NCBI RefSeq assembly: GCF_034424625.1
Contig: NZ_CP139976.1
Coordinates: 1,302,001 to 1,366,000, forward strand
DNA length: 64,000 nt
DNA from: Janthinobacterium lividum
GTDB lineage: Bacteria; Pseudomonadota; Gammaproteobacteria; Burkholderiales; Burkholderiaceae_D
Direction of reading: 5' to 3'
Shown: positions 52,923 through 61,530 of the stretch, piece by piece
Position numbering within the stretch: the first letter of the stretch is position 1
How the letters are laid out: every line of letters begins with the position of its first letter
Position numbers and translations under genes: made by a program
Notes under the pieces: model-generated
The model's database searches: none
What the model was told of the DNA's origin: nothing
Seen by the model: only the letters and a program-made list of their open reading frames with translations

Positions 52923-54158
52923 ATGGATGAATTGCGTATCAATGGCGAGCGCCTGTGGGCAGCCCTGATGGAGCTGGCGCAGATCGGCGCGACAGCGAAG
53001 GGCGGCGTCAAGCGCCTGGCCCTGACGGACCTGGACAAGCAGGGCCGCGACCTGGTGGTGGGATGGGGCCGCGAAGCGGGCATGAGCATCACGATCGACC
53101 AGATCGGCAATGTCTTCATGCGCCGCGACGGCGCCGACAACAGCCTGCCGCCCGTGATGACGGGCAGCCATATCGACACGCAACCCACGGGTGGCAAGTT
53201 CGATGGCAATTACGGCGTGCTGGCGGGCCTGGAAGTGGTGCGCACCCTGAACGACTTGAAAATCAAGACGCAGGCGCCCATCGAGGTGGCCTTCTGGACC
53301 AACGAGGAGGGTTCGCGCTTCGTGCCCGTGATGATGGGTTCCGGCGTATTTTGCGGCGCCTTCTCGCTGGAGACGGCGTATGCGGCCAAGGATACCGAGG
53401 GGAAAACCGTGGGCGAGGAACTGGCGCGCATCGGCTACAAAGGCGAGCAGGTGCCGGGAAACCATCCCATCGGCGCCTATTTTGAAACGCATATCGAGCA
53501 GGGACCCGTGCTGGAAGACGCCGATAAAGTCATTGGCGTGGTACCGGCCGTGATGGGCCTGTCGTGGTACGACTGCGTGGTAACGGGCATGGAAGCGCAT
53601 GCTGGCCCCACCCCCATGGGATTGCGCAAGGATGCGCTGCAGGTGGCCACGACGATCATGCAGGAAGTGGTGGCGATTGCCAACCGCTACCCGCCGTATG
53701 GCCGCGGCACGGTGGGCATGGTGCAGGTCTTCCCGAACAGCCGTAACGTGATCCCCGGCGAAGTCACATTCAGCATCGACCTGCGCAATGTGAACGACGA
53801 ACTGCTCAACACCATGCATGGCGAGATCACGGCCTTCATCGATGCCACGCGTATTGCTACGGGACTGGATATATCTCTTGAACGTGTTTCCTATTACCCG
53901 CCATGCCCGTTCCATCCGGACTGCGTGGGCGCCGTGCGCAACGCCACGGAAAAGCTGGGCTACTCGGTGATGGACGTGGTGTCCGGCGCCGGACACGATG
54001 CCATCTACGCGGCCCGGCTGGCGCCGGCCGGCATGATCTTCGTGCCGTGCAAGGATGGCATCAGCCACAATGAAATCGAAGACGCCAAGCCCGAGCACCT
54101 GGAAGCGGGCTGCAATGTCCTGCTGCACGCGATGCTGGAGCGGGCCGTGGCCGTGTAG
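52923..54158 (+). CDS. Beta-ureidopropionase / N-carbamoyl amino-acid hydrolase (M20 type)
   Basis: 411 residues of the HyuC/AllC-like M20 amidohydrolases. It probably hydrolyses N-carbamoyl-beta-alanine to beta-alanine, CO2 and ammonia, the third step after PreTA and dihydropyrimidinase. Dimetal motifs are MTGSHIDTQPTGGKFDGNYG, WTNEEGSRFVP, FETHIEQGPVLE and GAGHDAIYAARL. The ATG at 52923 follows AAGGAGTTG, 10 bases after hydA. It is the last gene of the pyrimidine operon and faces the uraD-allC gene. Confidence 0.93.
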   Translation: MDELRINGERLWAALMELAQIGATAKGGVKRLALTDLDKQGRDLVVGWGREAGMSITIDQIGNVFMRRDGADNSLPPVMTGSHIDTQPTGGKFDGNYGVLAGLEVVRTLNDLKIKTQAPIEVAFWTNEEGSRFVPVMMGSGVFCGAFSLETAYAAKDTEGKTVGEELARIGYKGEQVPGNHPIGAYFETHIEQGPVLEDADKVIGVVPAVMGLSWYDCVVTGMEAHAGPTPMGLRKDALQVATTIMQEVVAIANRYPPYGRGTVGMVQVFPNSRNVIPGEVTFSIDLRNVNDELLNTMHGEITAFIDATRIATGLDISLERVSYYPPCPFHPDCVGAVRNATEKLGYSVMDVVSGAGHDAIYAARLAPAGMIFVPCKDGISHNEIEDAKPEHLEAGCNVLLHAMLERAVAV

Positions 54159-54166
54159 CTCCACCG

Positions 54167-54192
54167 GCCCATGCCCGCTTCAGGGCTTGGGC
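54167..54192. terminator. Possible bidirectional hairpin between convergent genes
   Basis: GCCCATGCCC / GGGCTTGGGC around GCTTCA between the ureidopropionase and uraD-allC stop codons. It has no T-run, so this is weak support. Confidence 0.3.
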
Positions 54193-55934
54193 TGGAAGTT
54201 GCGCAGGAACGCCAGCAGCGCGCGCGCCGCGATGTCGGCGTCGTCCGCCGTCATGGTTTCCAGTGGGTTGTGGCTGATGCCGCCATTGCCGCAGCGGGTA
54301 AACAGCATGGCCACGTCGGTGATGGCGGCCATGGCCATGGCGTCGTGGCCGGCGCCAGACAGCAGCGCATACGGTTCGATGCCGACCGATTCCACGGCCT
54401 GCGCCAGCTGCGCCATCAGCCATGGCGCGCATGGCGCGGCACGCGCCGACAGCAGCAGTTCCAGCTGATAGTCGATCTGGCGCCGCGCGCAGATGGCGGC
54501 GATGCCATCGAGAATATCGTCAACGGCCGCCTGGCGTACCGCGTCAACGGCCGCGCGGATGTCGAGCGACAGGGTGCAGGCGCCGGCGATCACGTTGACG
54601 GAGCCGTTGGGCACGTGCAGCTGCCCTACCGTGCCCACCAGCGCCTCGCCCTGGTTGCAGCGCTGTTCCACCAGCAGGATGATTTCGGCTGCCGCGCTGG
54701 CGGCATCCTTGCGCATGGTCATGGGTGTGGTGCCCGCGTGGCTGGCCACGCCGCCAAGATTGACCAGGTAGCGCGAGCTGCCGGCAATCGCCGTGACGAT
54801 CCCCAGCGGCAGGTCGCGTTCCAGCAGTACGGGACCCTGCTCGATATGCACTTCCACATAACCGAGCAAGTCGGCGGGATCGCGCGCGATGGCGCCGATG
54901 GCGCTTGCCTCGTGGCCGGCGGCGGCCAGCGCGTCGCGCATGCTCAAGCCATCCGCATCCACCTGTTCCAGCAGCGATACGTCGAACTTGCCCGTGACAG
55001 CCGTGCTGCCCAAAAACGTGCTCTTGAAGCGCACGCCTTCTTCCTCGGCGAAGCCGACGATCTCGAAGTGGAACGGCAGTTTTTCGCCCCGCTCATGCAG
55101 GTGGCGCACGACGGCGATGGGCAGCACGATGCCCAGGCGGCCATCGTACTTGCCGCCGTTGCGCACCGTGTCGTAATGCGATCCCGTCATCAGGGTTTTT
55201 GCGTCGGGCGCGTCGGACAGATAGCGCCCGACGACATTGCCGACGGCGTCGATGTGCACCTGCATGCCCGCATCCCGCATCCATTCGGCCAGCTGCGCGG
55301 CCGTTTTCTGGTGCGCCGGCGTCAGGTAGGCGCACGTCAGGTTGTAATCGCTGTCGCTCCAGGCCGCCAGCGTTTCGGCCTGCTGCATGATGGCCGGGCC
55401 GAAGTCCAGGCGCACGTCGAACAAGTCGTTCAGGCGCAGCTCGGCGATGCGCTTGATCTGCCGCAGCGACTCGGCCAGTTCATCGGCGCGCCGGTTTTTC
55501 AGGCGCCGCGCAAACGTGGCGATGATGTCCTGGCGCGTCAAGCCTTCGCCCGTCGGGCCCTTGACGGCCAGGATGAAGGGAAAGCCGAACTTGGCGTTGT
55601 AGTCGTCGTTCAGGCGCTGCAGGGTGGCGAATTCATCGGCGCTGCACAGGTTCAGGCCGGACTTGGCCTGCTCGCGCGTCGATTCCGCCGTCAGCTGCCC
55701 TGCGATGGCGGCCTTGCCGGCCAGCTCCGGGTGGGCGCGTATCAGCCCCAGCTGCTCTTCGGGCGAGGCATGCGCCAGCACGCGCTGCAGCTCCGTCTTG
55801 AGTGCCGTCAGGCTGGCAAACGGCCGGGCGGGGGCCGCGCGCTGGGCGATCCAGGGCGAGTGTTCGTAGATGCCATGCAGCCGTGCGATAAAGTCTGCCG
55901 GGCTGCCGGCGTTCAGGTCTGAAAGGGTGGTCAT
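54180..55934 (-). CDS. uraD-allC: Fusion of OHCU decarboxylase and allantoate amidohydrolase
   Basis: 584 residues from the ATG at 55934 (MTTLSDLNAGSPADF). Residues 1 to about 170 are an OHCU decarboxylase domain: IYEHSPWIAQRAAPARPFAS, GLIRAHPELAGKAA with the catalytic histidine, and YNAKFGFPFILAVKG. From about 175 an M20 allantoate amidohydrolase follows: LMTGSHYDTVRNGGKYDGRL, GFAEEEGVRFKSTFLGS, VEVHIEQGPVLLERDLPLGI and SGAGHDAMAMA. The polypeptide thus covers OHCU to allantoin and allantoate to ureidoglycine, two non-consecutive steps around PuuE. The two-base accuracy of the join shows a true fusion, with no frameshift visible. Confidence 0.92.
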   Translation of the reverse strand: MTTLSDLNAGSPADFIARLHGIYEHSPWIAQRAAPARPFASLTALKTELQRVLAHASPEEQLGLIRAHPELAGKAAIAGQLTAESTREQAKSGLNLCSADEFATLQRLNDDYNAKFGFPFILAVKGPTGEGLTRQDIIATFARRLKNRRADELAESLRQIKRIAELRLNDLFDVRLDFGPAIMQQAETLAAWSDSDYNLTCAYLTPAHQKTAAQLAEWMRDAGMQVHIDAVGNVVGRYLSDAPDAKTLMTGSHYDTVRNGGKYDGRLGIVLPIAVVRHLHERGEKLPFHFEIVGFAEEEGVRFKSTFLGSTAVTGKFDVSLLEQVDADGLSMRDALAAAGHEASAIGAIARDPADLLGYVEVHIEQGPVLLERDLPLGIVTAIAGSSRYLVNLGGVASHAGTTPMTMRKDAASAAAEIILLVEQRCNQGEALVGTVGQLHVPNGSVNVIAGACTLSLDIRAAVDAVRQAAVDDILDGIAAICARRQIDYQLELLLSARAAPCAPWLMAQLAQAVESVGIEPYALLSGAGHDAMAMAAITDVAMLFTRCGNGGISHNPLETMTADDADIAARALLAFLRNFQPKP

Positions 55935-56007
55935 GGTTTTCCGATCATGCAAGCGGTGATGATAGCGCCCCGTTCCTGCGTCCATTATATGCGCGTGCTG
56001 ATAGCGG

Positions 56008-56946
56008 CTATCGCTGCACCAGCGCCTTGGCGGCCGCGCTGACCTGGTCGCGCAGCCATTTGTGCTCGGGCGCCTGGTGTACGCGCTGGTGCCACAGCTG
56101 GTAAAAGCGCATCGGCGGGAATTTCAGCGGCACGGTATACGTTTTCAGCGGCAGCGTCTTTTCATAGAAGCGCATGAATTGCCGGCCCGTGGTGAGTACC
56201 AGGTCCGTCTGCGTCAGCATGTAGGGGATCAGGCCGAAATACGCCGATTCCACAACCACGTTGCGCTGCAGGTTTTGCCGCTCGAGGAAGGAATCGATCA
56301 CGCCGTGATAGCCGGGCATCATCTGCGACGGCGCCACGTGGGGCAGGCTCAAATAGTCGTCGAGGGTCATGGCGTCGCTGGCCGTGCGCCGCGCATAGGC
56401 GTTTTCCGCATGCATGGCGCAGATGATGGGGTCTTCGAACAGCTTCGAAATGTGCAGATGCGCGGGCGGCTCGTCCCAGTTGGCGATGACCAGGTCCAGG
56501 CCCCCGTCGGAGAGTTGGCGGATATGGTCGATGCCCGGCCCCAGGCTATGCAGCACGACGCGGCTTTTTGGCGAGCCGCGGCGCAGCAGGGCCACCACGT
56601 TGGGCAGGAACTGGCTGTCCAGGTAATCGGGCGCGGCGATATGGAAGGTGCGTGCCTCTTCCTGCGCCACGAACGGCGTCTTCTTGACGAACAGGCTCTC
56701 CGTCTGGTCGAGGATGCGCTTGGCCGGATTGAGCAGGCTTTCGCCATGCTGGGTCGGCACCATGCCGCGCGCGCCGCGCACGAGCAGCGGGTCGCCCGTC
56801 AATTCACGCAGCTTGCGCAAGGAGGCGGAAATCGATGGCTGCGGCTGATTGAGTTTCAGCGCCACGCGCGAGACGTTCTTTTCCACCAGCAGCAGGTAGA
56901 GGATGCGGATCAGGTGCAGGTCGAGGTGTTGCGGCAGGCTGGACAT
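56008..56946 (-). CDS. LysR-family regulator divergent from puuD
   Basis: 312 residues. The HTH region is LDLHLIRILYLLLVEKNVSR with QPQPSISASLRKLRELTGDP, a NodD/LeuO-like subgroup, followed by the effector domain (FHIAAPDYLDSQFLPNVVAL). It is divergent from puuD with a 131-base gap that contains a GTATAT/ATATAC dyad. Purine-pathway control is the likely role; ligand unknown. Confidence 0.9.
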   Translation of the reverse strand: MSSLPQHLDLHLIRILYLLLVEKNVSRVALKLNQPQPSISASLRKLRELTGDPLLVRGARGMVPTQHGESLLNPAKRILDQTESLFVKKTPFVAQEEARTFHIAAPDYLDSQFLPNVVALLRRGSPKSRVVLHSLGPGIDHIRQLSDGGLDLVIANWDEPPAHLHISKLFEDPIICAMHAENAYARRTASDAMTLDDYLSLPHVAPSQMMPGYHGVIDSFLERQNLQRNVVVESAYFGLIPYMLTQTDLVLTTGRQFMRFYEKTLPLKTYTVPLKFPPMRFYQLWHQRVHQAPEHKWLRDQVSAAAKALVQR

Positions 56947-56963
56947 GTGGCGGCGCCTCTGTT

Positions 56964-56992
56964 GTATATCGATTTGAATATGTCAAATATAC
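56964..56992 (+). promoter_or_regulatory. AT-rich dyad between LysR gene and puuD
   Basis: GTATAT (56964-56969) and ATATAC (56987-56992) with 17 bases between, followed by CGATATT matching the earlier TATCG. It is similar in kind to the dyads before uraH/puuE and xdhA. Confidence 0.4.
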
Positions 56993-57077
56993 GATATTTT
57001 TCATGTGGTGGGCGGTAAATCCGTTTATCTTGTGTAGATTGGCACGAATATTGGTTCGGTCTGACTAGAGGAAATTT

Positions 57078-58310
57078 ATGGAAGTATTTGCCTACCTGAT
57101 CCCGTACGGCCTTGAGTGGCTGAACCTGATCGTCCGCTGGCTGCACGTCATCACGGGCATCGCCTGGATCGGTGCTTCCTTCTATTTCGTCTGGCTCGAT
57201 AACTCGATCCGCCCGCCCGCGCCCGGCTCCGAACTGGCGAAGAAGGGCGTGTCGGGAGAACTGTGGGCCGTGCATGGCGGCGGTTTCTACAACCCGCAAA
57301 AATACCTGGTGGCGCCCGCCGAACTGCCGAAGGAACTGCACTGGTTCAAATGGGAAGCGTATTCGACCTGGCTGTCCGGTTTCGCGCTACTGACCATCGC
57401 GTATTATTTCAATGCCCAGGCCATGATGATCGACAAATCCGTGGCGGACATCTCCAGCGGGCAGGCAGTCGGTATCGGCATCGCCACCCTCGTCATCGGC
57501 TGGACCGTGTACGATTTGCTGTGCAGGTCAACATTAGCGCAATATGAACTGTGGTTCGGCGTGACCGTGTTCGCGCTGATCGTCGGCGCCGCGTACGTGC
57601 TCACGCATTTGCTCAGCGGACGCGCCGCCTATATCCATGTGGGCGCCATGATCGGCACCATCATGGTGGCCAATGTGCTGATGCTGATCATTCCCGGCCA
57701 GCGCAAGATGGTCGAGGCCATGGCCGCCGGCAAGCTGCCCGATCCCAAGCATGGCCTGAAAGCCAAGCAGCGCAGCGTGCATAACAATTATTTTACCTTG
57801 CCGGTGCTGTTCATCATGATCAGCAACCATTATGCGATGACCTACCGGAACGACCACGCATGGCTGGTGCTGGCGCTGATCATGGCGGCCGGCGTCTTCA
57901 TCCGCCACTTTTTCAACCTGCGCCACAAGGGAAGAGTGGAATGGCGCTATCCGGCCATCGGCGTGGCCCTGTTGCTGGCCGTAGCTATCGCCATCGCGCC
58001 GAAAGCGCCCGTGGCCGTGGCGGCCGCGCCGGCGGTGGATCCGGCCGCGCAATTCAAGAGCGTGCATGCCATCATCGCCCAGCGCTGCGCCACCTGTCAT
58101 TCGGCCCAGCCCACGCAACCGGGTTTCGCCACGGCGCCGGCCGGCATGATGCTGGATAATGAAACTGAAATCCGCCAGCACGCGGCGCAAATCTACAAGC
58201 AGGCCATCGAATTGAAGGCCATGCCGATCGGGAACCTGACCAATATGACGGAGGCCGAGCGCAGCGAACTTGGCGCCTGGCTGCAACAGACCATGCAAGG
58301 AGCAAAATGA
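57078..58310 (+). CDS. puuD: Membrane urate hydroxylase PuuD with cytochrome c domain
   Basis: 410 residues. It oxidises urate to 5-hydroxyisourate, passing electrons to a fused c-type cytochrome rather than making peroxide. Residues 1-310 hold about eight membrane helices with the family motifs RWLHVITGIAWIGASFYFVW, ELWAVHGGGFYNPQKY and HNNYFTLPVLFIMISNH. A linker rich in Ala/Pro/Val leads to the haem motif CATCH (Cys337, Cys340, His341) and a likely axial methionine in KAMPIGNLT. GAGGAAA lies before the ATG. The stop overlaps the M20 gene start by 4 bases. Confidence 0.95.
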   Translation: MEVFAYLIPYGLEWLNLIVRWLHVITGIAWIGASFYFVWLDNSIRPPAPGSELAKKGVSGELWAVHGGGFYNPQKYLVAPAELPKELHWFKWEAYSTWLSGFALLTIAYYFNAQAMMIDKSVADISSGQAVGIGIATLVIGWTVYDLLCRSTLAQYELWFGVTVFALIVGAAYVLTHLLSGRAAYIHVGAMIGTIMVANVLMLIIPGQRKMVEAMAAGKLPDPKHGLKAKQRSVHNNYFTLPVLFIMISNHYAMTYRNDHAWLVLALIMAAGVFIRHFFNLRHKGRVEWRYPAIGVALLLAVAIAIAPKAPVAVAAAPAVDPAAQFKSVHAIIAQRCATCHSAQPTQPGFATAPAGMMLDNETEIRQHAAQIYKQAIELKAMPIGNLTNMTEAERSELGAWLQQTMQGAK

Positions 58311-59542
58311 CAACGCACGCAGAAAAAATCACGGCCTGGATCGATGATCACTTCGACGAGGAAGTCGCATTTTTACAGAAGGTGGTGCAGCAGCCGACGG
58401 ATACGCCGCCCGGCAACAACGCGCCCCATGCGGAACTGGTGGCGCAGCTGCTGCAGGCGTATGGCTGGCAGGCGGAAAAGCACGCCGTCCCAAACGATGA
58501 GGTGGAAGCGTACGGCATGCAAAGCATCACCAATTTGATCGTGCGCCGGCCGTATACGGCAGGCGGGCCGACCGTGGCCCTGAATGCGCATGGCGACGTG
58601 GTGCCGCCCGGCGACAACTGGACGTATCCGCCGTATGGCGGCCAGATCGACGCCGGCTACATGTATGGCCGCGCGACGGCCGTCTCGAAAGGCGATTTCG
58701 CCACCTATGTATTTGCCGCCCGCGCGCTCGAAGCGCTGGGCATTCCACTCAAAGGCCAGCTTGAGCTGCACTTCACGTATGACGAGGAATTCGGTGGCTT
58801 GCTGGGGCCGGGCTGGCTGCTGGAACAGCAGCTGACGAAGCCCGATTTCGTCATCGCCGCCGGTTTCAGCTACGGCATCGTCACGGCGCACAACGCCTGC
58901 CTGCAGCTGGAAATCACCGTGCACGGCAAGGCTGGCCATGGTTCCATGCCGGAGACGGGCCATGACGCGCTGCAGGCGGCCAACAAGATACTCAACGCCA
59001 TCTACGGCCAGTTGCCGGAGCTGAAAAAGATCAAATCCAAAGTGGCTGGCATCGACTCGCCCACCATGCTGGTGGGGCGCATCGACGGCGGCACGAATAC
59101 CAATGTGGTGCCGGGCAAGGTCGTCATGAAGATGGACCGCCGCATGATTCCCGAAGAAGACCCGGTGGCGGTGGAAGCGCAGGTGCGCGCGCTGATCGAA
59201 GACGCCGTGCGGGGCGAGCCTGGCATCCGCATCGAGATCCGCCGCCTGCTGCTGTCGCACGCGCTGCGACCCTTGCCCGGTTCCGAACAACTGGTCGGCA
59301 GCCTGCAAAAGAATGCGCAAGCCATCCTCGGCGAGACGATTCCCGCCGTCGGCACGCCCCTGTATGCGGACGCGCGCCTGTATGGCGAGCGGGGCATCCC
59401 CGCCGTGCTGTATGGCGCCGGGCCGCGCACGGTGCCCGAATCGAACGCGAAGAAGGCTGACGAGCGCCTGGCGCTCGATGATTTGCGCAGGGCCAGCAAG
59501 ATCGTCGCCCTGACCCTGCTGGACTTCCTGGGCCAGAAATAA
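58307..59542 (+). CDS. M20-family hydrolase with altered metal-site residues
   Basis: 411 residues of the ArgE/DapE/CPG2 group, translationally coupled to puuD (ATGA overlap). LNAHGDVVPPGDNW keeps the first His-x-Asp, FTYDEEFGGLLG keeps the Glu pair, and HGKAGHGSMPETG the dimer histidine. The usual bridging Asp motif (GRGxxDxKGG) reads GRATAVSKGDFATY, with Val in the Asp position, and the final histidine ligand region reads ESNAKKADERL. The substrate is unknown. Coupling to puuD suggests a purine-derived ureido compound, but deacetylase or peptidase roles are possible. Confidence 0.85.
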   Translation: MTTHAEKITAWIDDHFDEEVAFLQKVVQQPTDTPPGNNAPHAELVAQLLQAYGWQAEKHAVPNDEVEAYGMQSITNLIVRRPYTAGGPTVALNAHGDVVPPGDNWTYPPYGGQIDAGYMYGRATAVSKGDFATYVFAARALEALGIPLKGQLELHFTYDEEFGGLLGPGWLLEQQLTKPDFVIAAGFSYGIVTAHNACLQLEITVHGKAGHGSMPETGHDALQAANKILNAIYGQLPELKKIKSKVAGIDSPTMLVGRIDGGTNTNVVPGKVVMKMDRRMIPEEDPVAVEAQVRALIEDAVRGEPGIRIEIRRLLLSHALRPLPGSEQLVGSLQKNAQAILGETIPAVGTPLYADARLYGERGIPAVLYGAGPRTVPESNAKKADERLALDDLRRASKIVALTLLDFLGQK

Positions 59543-59617
59543 GGCAGCGCGCTTTGGCTTACAATGGGGCGACTACACATTCTGTGAAGAAGTGCCCCCA
59601 TTGATTGAAGAGCCAAA

Positions 59618-60535
59618 TTGAATACCCGTTTTCTCGAAGCGTTTGTCTGGGCAGCGCGGCTGGGCAGCTTTCGCACGGCCGCCGACAAGCTGCACATCAC
59701 GCAGGCGGCCATCTCCAACCGCATCGCTTCGCTGGAGCAGGATTTCGGCACGCGCCTGTTCGACCGCGACGCGCGTGAAATCCGCCTGACCTTCGCCGGA
59801 CGCAACCTGCTCGTGTATGCCGAACGCATGCTGGAACTGTGCCGCGATATGTATGCGGCCAATTCCTCGCCCGCGCAGATCACGGGCGAAGTGCGCATCG
59901 GCGTCATCGAAACCATCGTGCATACGTGGCTGATCCCGTTCCTGCAGCGCGTGCAGGAGCGCTATCCGGGCATCGAGATTCAATTGACGTCCGAATCGAC
60001 GCGCCGCTTGCACGAACAGCTGCAGCAGGGCGAACTCGATATCGCGCTGCAGACGGACATGCTGACGGGCGACCATATCCGCAGCACGGGCAGCGGCGCC
60101 ATCGCCATGGGCTGGGCCGGCAGGGCCGCTGACTGGCCCGATACGGGCGCGCCATTCACGGTGGCGCAACTGGCGCAGCACCCCATCATCACCATGAACC
60201 GCGGTTCGCAGCCGCATTCCGCCTTGAAGGCGCTGTGCCAGGACGAGGGCGTGCAGCTGGGAAGGGTCCACTGCGTCAGCTCGATCTCCGCCATCGTGCG
60301 CCTGGTCAAAGCGGGCTTCGGCATCGCCGTGCTGCCGCTGGCGCCCCTGCGCGAGGAAATCGAACAGGGCCACATCGCCCTGATTCCCTGCACCAGCAGC
60401 CTGGCACCGCAGCGCATCGTCATCAGCTACAGCGAAGACATCACGACGGAAGCGATCCAGCTGGTGGCCATGTTGGCGTGCGAGGAGGCGGCCAGGTTCA
60501 CTTTGGCGCTGGGTGAGGAATATGGGGCAGGGTGA
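59618..60535 (+). CDS. LysR-family regulator
   Basis: 305 residues from a TTG start. The HTH is FLEAFVWAARLGSFRTAADK with HITQAAISNRIASLEQDFGT, followed by the effector domain (VRIGVIETIVHTWLIPFLQR; IQLTSESTRRLHEQL). It stands upstream of the alpha/beta-barrel, MHS-transporter, DUF2848 and amidase genes in the same direction and may control them. A repeat hairpin begins two bases behind its stop codon. Confidence 0.88.
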   Translation: MNTRFLEAFVWAARLGSFRTAADKLHITQAAISNRIASLEQDFGTRLFDRDAREIRLTFAGRNLLVYAERMLELCRDMYAANSSPAQITGEVRIGVIETIVHTWLIPFLQRVQERYPGIEIQLTSESTRRLHEQLQQGELDIALQTDMLTGDHIRSTGSGAIAMGWAGRAADWPDTGAPFTVAQLAQHPIITMNRGSQPHSALKALCQDEGVQLGRVHCVSSISAIVRLVKAGFGIAVLPLAPLREEIEQGHIALIPCTSSLAPQRIVISYSEDITTEAIQLVAMLACEEAARFTLALGEEYGAG

Positions 60536-60536
60536 T

Positions 60537-60627
60537 GTCGGCTTACGCTGGCGCTAAGCCGACCTACGATGCCGTGGTCGAGGTGAGTCGCGTAGGTCGG
60601 ATGAGCGCCCAGGCGCGTAATCCGACA
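60537..60627. repeat. REP-like paired palindromes
   Basis: Two opposed imperfect hairpins: GTCGGCTTACG..CTAAGCCGACCTACG on the left and CGCGTAGGTCGGATGAG..CGTAATCCGAC on the right. The whole also forms a larger dyad through the GACCTACG/CGTAGGTC arms. This is the common proteobacterial TCGGATTACG..GTAATCCGA style of repeat, in a BIME-like pair behind the LysR gene. Confidence 0.7.
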
Positions 60628-60750
60628 GCATTGTTGGCTCCACCCACAAGAAAAACTTATCAGTCGCGTTCAGAATAACCCGTTTGCCAAGTGACGGCGC
60701 GCCACCTATTCTGGGTTGGCACACCATCCATCACGCAGAACGGAACCATC

Positions 60751-61422
60751 ATGACGACGTCCCACACCTTGCCAGGCATCCTGTTTGTCTGGACCAGCGC
60801 CGACCCGGAACACGAGCTCGATTTCAACCGCTGGTACGACCGCGAGCACGTGGAAGAGCGCGTGCGCATTCCCGGCTTCGTCAGCGGCACGCGCTACCAG
60901 AGCGTGCGCGGTTCGCGCAAATACCTGGGCCTGTACCGCACCGATTCGCTGGGCGCCTTCCAGACCCCCGACTATTTCAAGGCCTTCGGCCAGCAGACCC
61001 CATGGTCGGTGACGAATCTGCAGCGCATGGTCGATCCGATGCGCCGCGTCTGCGCCATCGAGGCGGAAACGGGCATGGGCACGGGCGCCTGGCTGGCCGT
61101 GCTGCGCTTGGGCGCGCCCGCCATCGGCCAGGATGCCGCAGCCGTGGCCAGCATGGCAGCGCTGGGCGCGCAGCTTTTGCAGATCGATGGCGTCATTGCC
61201 ACGCGCTTGCTCACGCCTGACGCGAATCTGTCCGGCCCCCTGCCGGCGGAGCAGAAGGAGGGCCGCGTGCTCGACCCGATCTTCCTGATCGACGCGTCCT
61301 CCGAAAGCGCCGCCTCGGCGGCGGCCGATGCCGCCAGCGCGGCACTGGGCCTGGACGCTGAGCAGGCAGCCATCCTGCAACTGTCCTGGCAACTGCGCGA
61401 GGCCGACCTGCACGCTGCCTGA
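60751..61422 (+). CDS. Dimeric alpha/beta-barrel-like protein, unknown function
   Basis: 223 residues from ATG at 60751 (MTTSHTLPGILFVW). Residues 10-100 have the look of a ferredoxin-like stress-response barrel unit: DFNRWYDREHVEERVRIPGF, then GTRYQSVRGSRKYLGLYRTD. A weaker second unit may lie in 110-210 (LAVLRLGAPAIGQDAAAVAS; DPIFLIDASSESAAS). Such folds include dehydratases, monooxygenases and small-ligand enzymes; none can be assigned. It is the first gene of the unexplained cluster; the transporter gene follows after 108 bases. Confidence 0.7.
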   Translation: MTTSHTLPGILFVWTSADPEHELDFNRWYDREHVEERVRIPGFVSGTRYQSVRGSRKYLGLYRTDSLGAFQTPDYFKAFGQQTPWSVTNLQRMVDPMRRVCAIEAETGMGTGAWLAVLRLGAPAIGQDAAAVASMAALGAQLLQIDGVIATRLLTPDANLSGPLPAEQKEGRVLDPIFLIDASSESAASAAADAASAALGLDAEQAAILQLSWQLREADLHAA

Positions 61423-61530
61423 CACGGCGGCGCGCATCTTGCCGGCACTGATAACACGAGACACGGGCCACGGCGCAGGGCAACGCATCCTGCGCCGGGC
61501 CTGCAATAAAACTGACGAGAGAGGTAGGCA

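Noticed and set aside
54180..55934. uraD-allC as a frameshift or sequencing-error join of two genes
   Set aside because: One uninterrupted frame runs through both domains with a plausible linker and no internal stop or start signal.
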